A stretch of 6,977 nt of DNA from Candidatus Acetothermia bacterium (GTDB lineage Bacteria > Bipolaricaulota > Bipolaricaulia > UBA7950 > UBA9294): contig DQCH01000044.1 in NCBI GenBank assembly GCA_003545155.1, forward strand, positions 893-7,869, in the 5' to 3' direction. Position 1 is the stretch's first letter, and every line of letters starts with the position of its first letter. The notes below the pieces were generated by a model. That model saw only the letters and a list, made by a program, of their open reading frames with translations, was not told the DNA's origin and ran no database searches. Positions 5,912 to 6,977 of this stretch are shown in pieces. The translations under genes and the position numbers were made by a program.

Positions 5912-6067
5912 TCATTTGGGAGGAAGCGGAGATTCGCTGGAGAGGGGCTCCCATAACGTTGCGGCCAAGCCTCGCCCAACATCGGAGATAGACTCCTCGA
6001 GCGTCTACAGATGTTTTGTAGCGTCGCACCTTGTGTGCGACGTTATCTCCGCAAATCGCCTTGTCAT
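5912..6067 (-). CDS. possible small ORF: 20 codons to TAG, then 30 more in-frame codons to TGA
   Basis: Hypothetical. ATG at 6065-6067 has an excellent ribosome-binding site (AAGGAGG at 6073-6079, five bases away). The first 20 residues start MTRRFAEI and include TSHTRCDAT; TAG stops the frame at 6005-6007. The same frame stays open for 30 more codons (to TGA 5912-5914) encoding a protein-like stretch with EESISDVGRGLAATLWEPLSS, more convincing than the Arg-rich overlapping frame starting at 6089. It could be a real 20-residue peptide, a 51-codon small gene broken by a nonsense change, or a chance frame. The first part is also the DNA of the 12-bp hairpin at 6018-6046, so the sequence may be constrained by RNA or DNA structure rather than protein. 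It lies downstream of the SagB-like gene and its terminator; no promoter of its own is evident. Confidence 0.25.
5978..6046. repeat. compact double stem-loop (two adjacent inverted repeats)
   Basis: Stem-loop 1: 6018-6029 pairs with 6035-6046 (core CGTCGCAC / GTGCGACG, 12 pairs including two wobbles, loop CTTGT). Stem-loop 2, two bases away: AACATC (5978-5983) with GATGTT (6010-6015), enclosing TAGAC (5989-5993) with GTCTA (6003-6007) around a 9-nt loop centred on CTCGAG. Neither strand shows a proper T-run after the stems, so an intrinsic terminator is not well supported. Possible roles are a small structured RNA, a REP-like bidirectional 3'-end element protecting convergent transcripts, or the remnant of a palindromic mobile element. 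No flanking target duplication was seen. Confidence 0.4.
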
Positions 6068-6118
6068 ATGATCCTCCTTCTTCTCTCATCTCACCTCACA
6101 TAGCTATGACGCTGGGAC

Positions 6119-6149
6119 AAAAACCGCGGTCCCTCAGCCGGACGCCGCT
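6119..6149 (-). terminator. probable rho-independent terminator of the SagB-like gene
   Basis: On the minus strand, 5' arm AGCGGCGTCC (6140-6149), 7-nt loop GGCTGAG, 3' arm GGACCGCGGT (6123-6132), then TTTTT (6119-6123). The stem has six GC-rich pairs with one bulged C, one G-G mismatch and then three further pairs including a wobble. It lies 46 bases past the gene's stop codon. Hairpin plus T-run in the right place and direction make it the best terminator in the window, although the stem is imperfect. Confidence 0.5.
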
Positions 6150-6195
6150 GTTGGATCTTGATTTTTGCCTTTGTTCCGTTCTTGTTTGAGGAGCT

Positions 6196-6939
6196 CTACT
6201 TTCGCTTTCCCACCGCCGCGAGGTAGATGACGAACTGCTTGACCCCATCGAGCCCAAGGAGTTCGTTCATCGCATCATCCAAAAAGGCTCCGATGGCGCA
6301 GGCACCCGCCTCGATCGCCTCGGTAGCGAGGTATAGGTTCTGGCATACGTGTCCGGCATCAAGGTGCATATACCGGTAGCCTCGCTCCCCGTAGCGCCAT
6401 GTCGTGCGGTATGGAACCGCAGTCCAGATGAACGTAACTGCACTTGCTGCTACAAACTCCTGACCCCCGCAGGCCTCGACCATCTGCTTGGCAATATCGG
6501 GCTTCGAGGCGAGTTTGACCAATCGATGATCACAGGCTAGAAACCGATAGAGACCGCTCTTCAATCCCTTGACCCGATTAACAAGGAGGAAGGTTTCAAG
6601 GGGATGGCGGGCACCGGCCGAGGGAATCGTCCGAAACGTTGTCCTACCTGGCACGACCTTTCTAACCCCTTGCGTGCACCACAACAGGTACGAGAGCTCC
6701 TTCAGCGTAAGAGATTGGGCAGAATAAGTGCGCAGGCTCTGGCGGGTCTCGATCACATCTCTTAACGGGACCCCTCCCAACTTAAGGCTCGCCGGGGCGG
6801 GAAGGTCGATGGTTTCCCCAGCATCCATCGGAGGCCCGAGCTCCAGCGGCGGTTGTGGCAAACCCTTCTCTTGATCCGAGGCCTCAAGATATTCGTACTT
6901 TGTCTTCTCCATGAACTCTTGCCCGATTTCGCTATTCAT
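6196..6939 (-). CDS. SagB-type dehydrogenase / nitroreductase-fold FMN oxidoreductase, stand-alone
   Basis: A 247-residue cytoplasmic FMN-dependent oxidoreductase of the SagB-type branch of the nitroreductase superfamily. SagB proper oxidises azolines to azoles during thiazole/oxazole-modified peptide synthesis; many stand-alone homologues have no assigned substrate. Visible features: an N-terminal extension with TKYEYLEASDQEKGLPQPPLEL (13-34, typical of stand-alone members), RQSLRTY at 66-72 (FMN phosphate-binding region of the R-x-S-x-R-x-Y type), LSYLLWCTQGVR at 82-93, IPSAGARHPLE at 105-115, GLYRF at 129-133, RYGERGYRYMHLDAGHVCQNLYLATEA at 182-208 (the most conserved SagB block), and GAFLDD...LGLDG at 217-232. 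ATG 6937-6939 is supported by GGAGG at 6946-6950, six bases away. No YcaO or other azole-forming cyclodehydratase gene is visible, so a role in peptide modification is unproven. A terminator follows at 6119-6149; its promoter lies beyond the right edge. Confidence 0.9.
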   Translation of the reverse strand: MNSEIGQEFMEKTKYEYLEASDQEKGLPQPPLELGPPMDAGETIDLPAPASLKLGGVPLRDVIETRQSLRTYSAQSLTLKELSYLLWCTQGVRKVVPGRTTFRTIPSAGARHPLETFLLVNRVKGLKSGLYRFLACDHRLVKLASKPDIAKQMVEACGGQEFVAASAVTFIWTAVPYRTTWRYGERGYRYMHLDAGHVCQNLYLATEAIEAGACAIGAFLDDAMNELLGLDGVKQFVIYLAAVGKRK

Positions 6940-6977
6940 CGCCCTCCTCCCTTCACTGATTACCCATTACTGTGTTT
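6940..6977 (-). promoter_or_regulatory. leader of the SagB-like gene with its ribosome binding site
   Basis: Minus-strand GGAGGAGGG at 6942-6950 is a strong ribosome-binding site for ATG 6937-6939. The remaining bases to the window edge show no -10 or -35 that can be trusted, and the promoter, or an upstream operon gene, is outside the window. Confidence 0.6.

Larger units (their letters stand above)
5818..6195. other. 378-bp intergenic gap between convergent genes
   Basis: This lies between the ends of the VIT-VWA gene (plus) and the SagB-like gene (minus). It contains the terminator at 6119-6149, the double hairpin at 5978-6046 and the small minus-strand reading frame from 6067, described separately. 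The part next to the VIT-VWA stop (5818-5910) shows no strong terminator: CCCTAAA (5903-5909) can pair imperfectly with TTTGGG (5915-5920) but no T-run follows. No tRNA or known structural RNA is recognised. The length is large for a gap between convergent genes, so an unrecognised small RNA or gene remnant is possible. Confidence 0.5.

Noticed and set aside
5978..6046. Integron attC site or tRNA gene
   Set aside because: The palindromic region lacks the RYYYAAC/GTTRRRY core pair, and no cloverleaf with T-loop consensus can be drawn.
5868..6089. 73-codon minus-strand frame in the gap between convergent genes
   Set aside because: The start has its GAGGTGAG too close, it overlaps the better-placed ATG at 6067, and the residues look like an out-of-frame reading.
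1..6977. CRISPR array, insertion sequence, prophage or toxin-antitoxin module
   Set aside because: No evenly spaced direct repeats, no transposase or integrase-like protein, and no paired small toxin/antitoxin genes found on either strand.

Overview
The window reads as bacterial chromosome. Start codons are preceded by strong Shine-Dalgarno sequences (AGGAGG types), there is a good sigma-70-like promoter, TTG and GTG starts are used, and genes are closely packed with moderately high GC. I see no rRNA, tRNA, CRISPR array, insertion sequence or phage gene. The gene set (nucleoside hydrolase plus ribokinase, an SLC49/FLVCR-like MFS carrier, a stand-alone B3/4 protein, a VIT-VWA exported protein, a stand-alone SagB-type oxidoreductase) would fit an uncultured or deep-branching, perhaps thermophilic or anaerobic, bacterium. 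I cannot assign a phylum from sequence alone.

Layout. Positions 1-1172 (minus strand) hold a two-gene nucleoside-catabolism unit: a ribonucleoside hydrolase (246-1172) followed after 38-39 bp by the start of a ribokinase (206 to the window edge). Together they would split a nucleoside into base plus ribose and phosphorylate the ribose. Positions 1173-1509 are a divergent control region with two operator-like dyads, a plus-strand promoter (TTGACA, 17 bp, TAGGAT) and a nested inverted repeat over the predicted transcription start. Positions 1510-2730 (plus) encode a 12-TM MFS transporter with the signature of the FLVCR/SLC49 group. Its divergent placement makes it a candidate nucleoside or related-solute importer. 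Positions 2793-3482 (plus) encode a free-standing B3/4 domain protein that seems to lack ATG/GTG/TTG at the place its ribosome-binding site points to.

Positions 3483-3687 are a non-coding gap rich in inverted repeats, followed by a 709-residue exported VIT-VWA protein (3688-5817). Positions 5818-6195 are a 378-bp gap between convergent genes. It contains a compact double hairpin (5978-6046), a tiny minus-strand reading frame with an excellent ribosome-binding site and an in-frame TAG, and a probable rho-independent terminator (6119-6149) for the gene to its right. That gene (6196-6939, minus) encodes a SagB-type nitroreductase-fold FMN oxidoreductase.

The best candidates for something undescribed are modest: the divergent nucleoside hydrolase/ribokinase versus FLVCR-like carrier module with its structured leader, the apparent ATA start of the B3/4 gene, and the small ORF plus double hairpin downstream of the SagB-like gene. 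No clearly new multigene system is visible.
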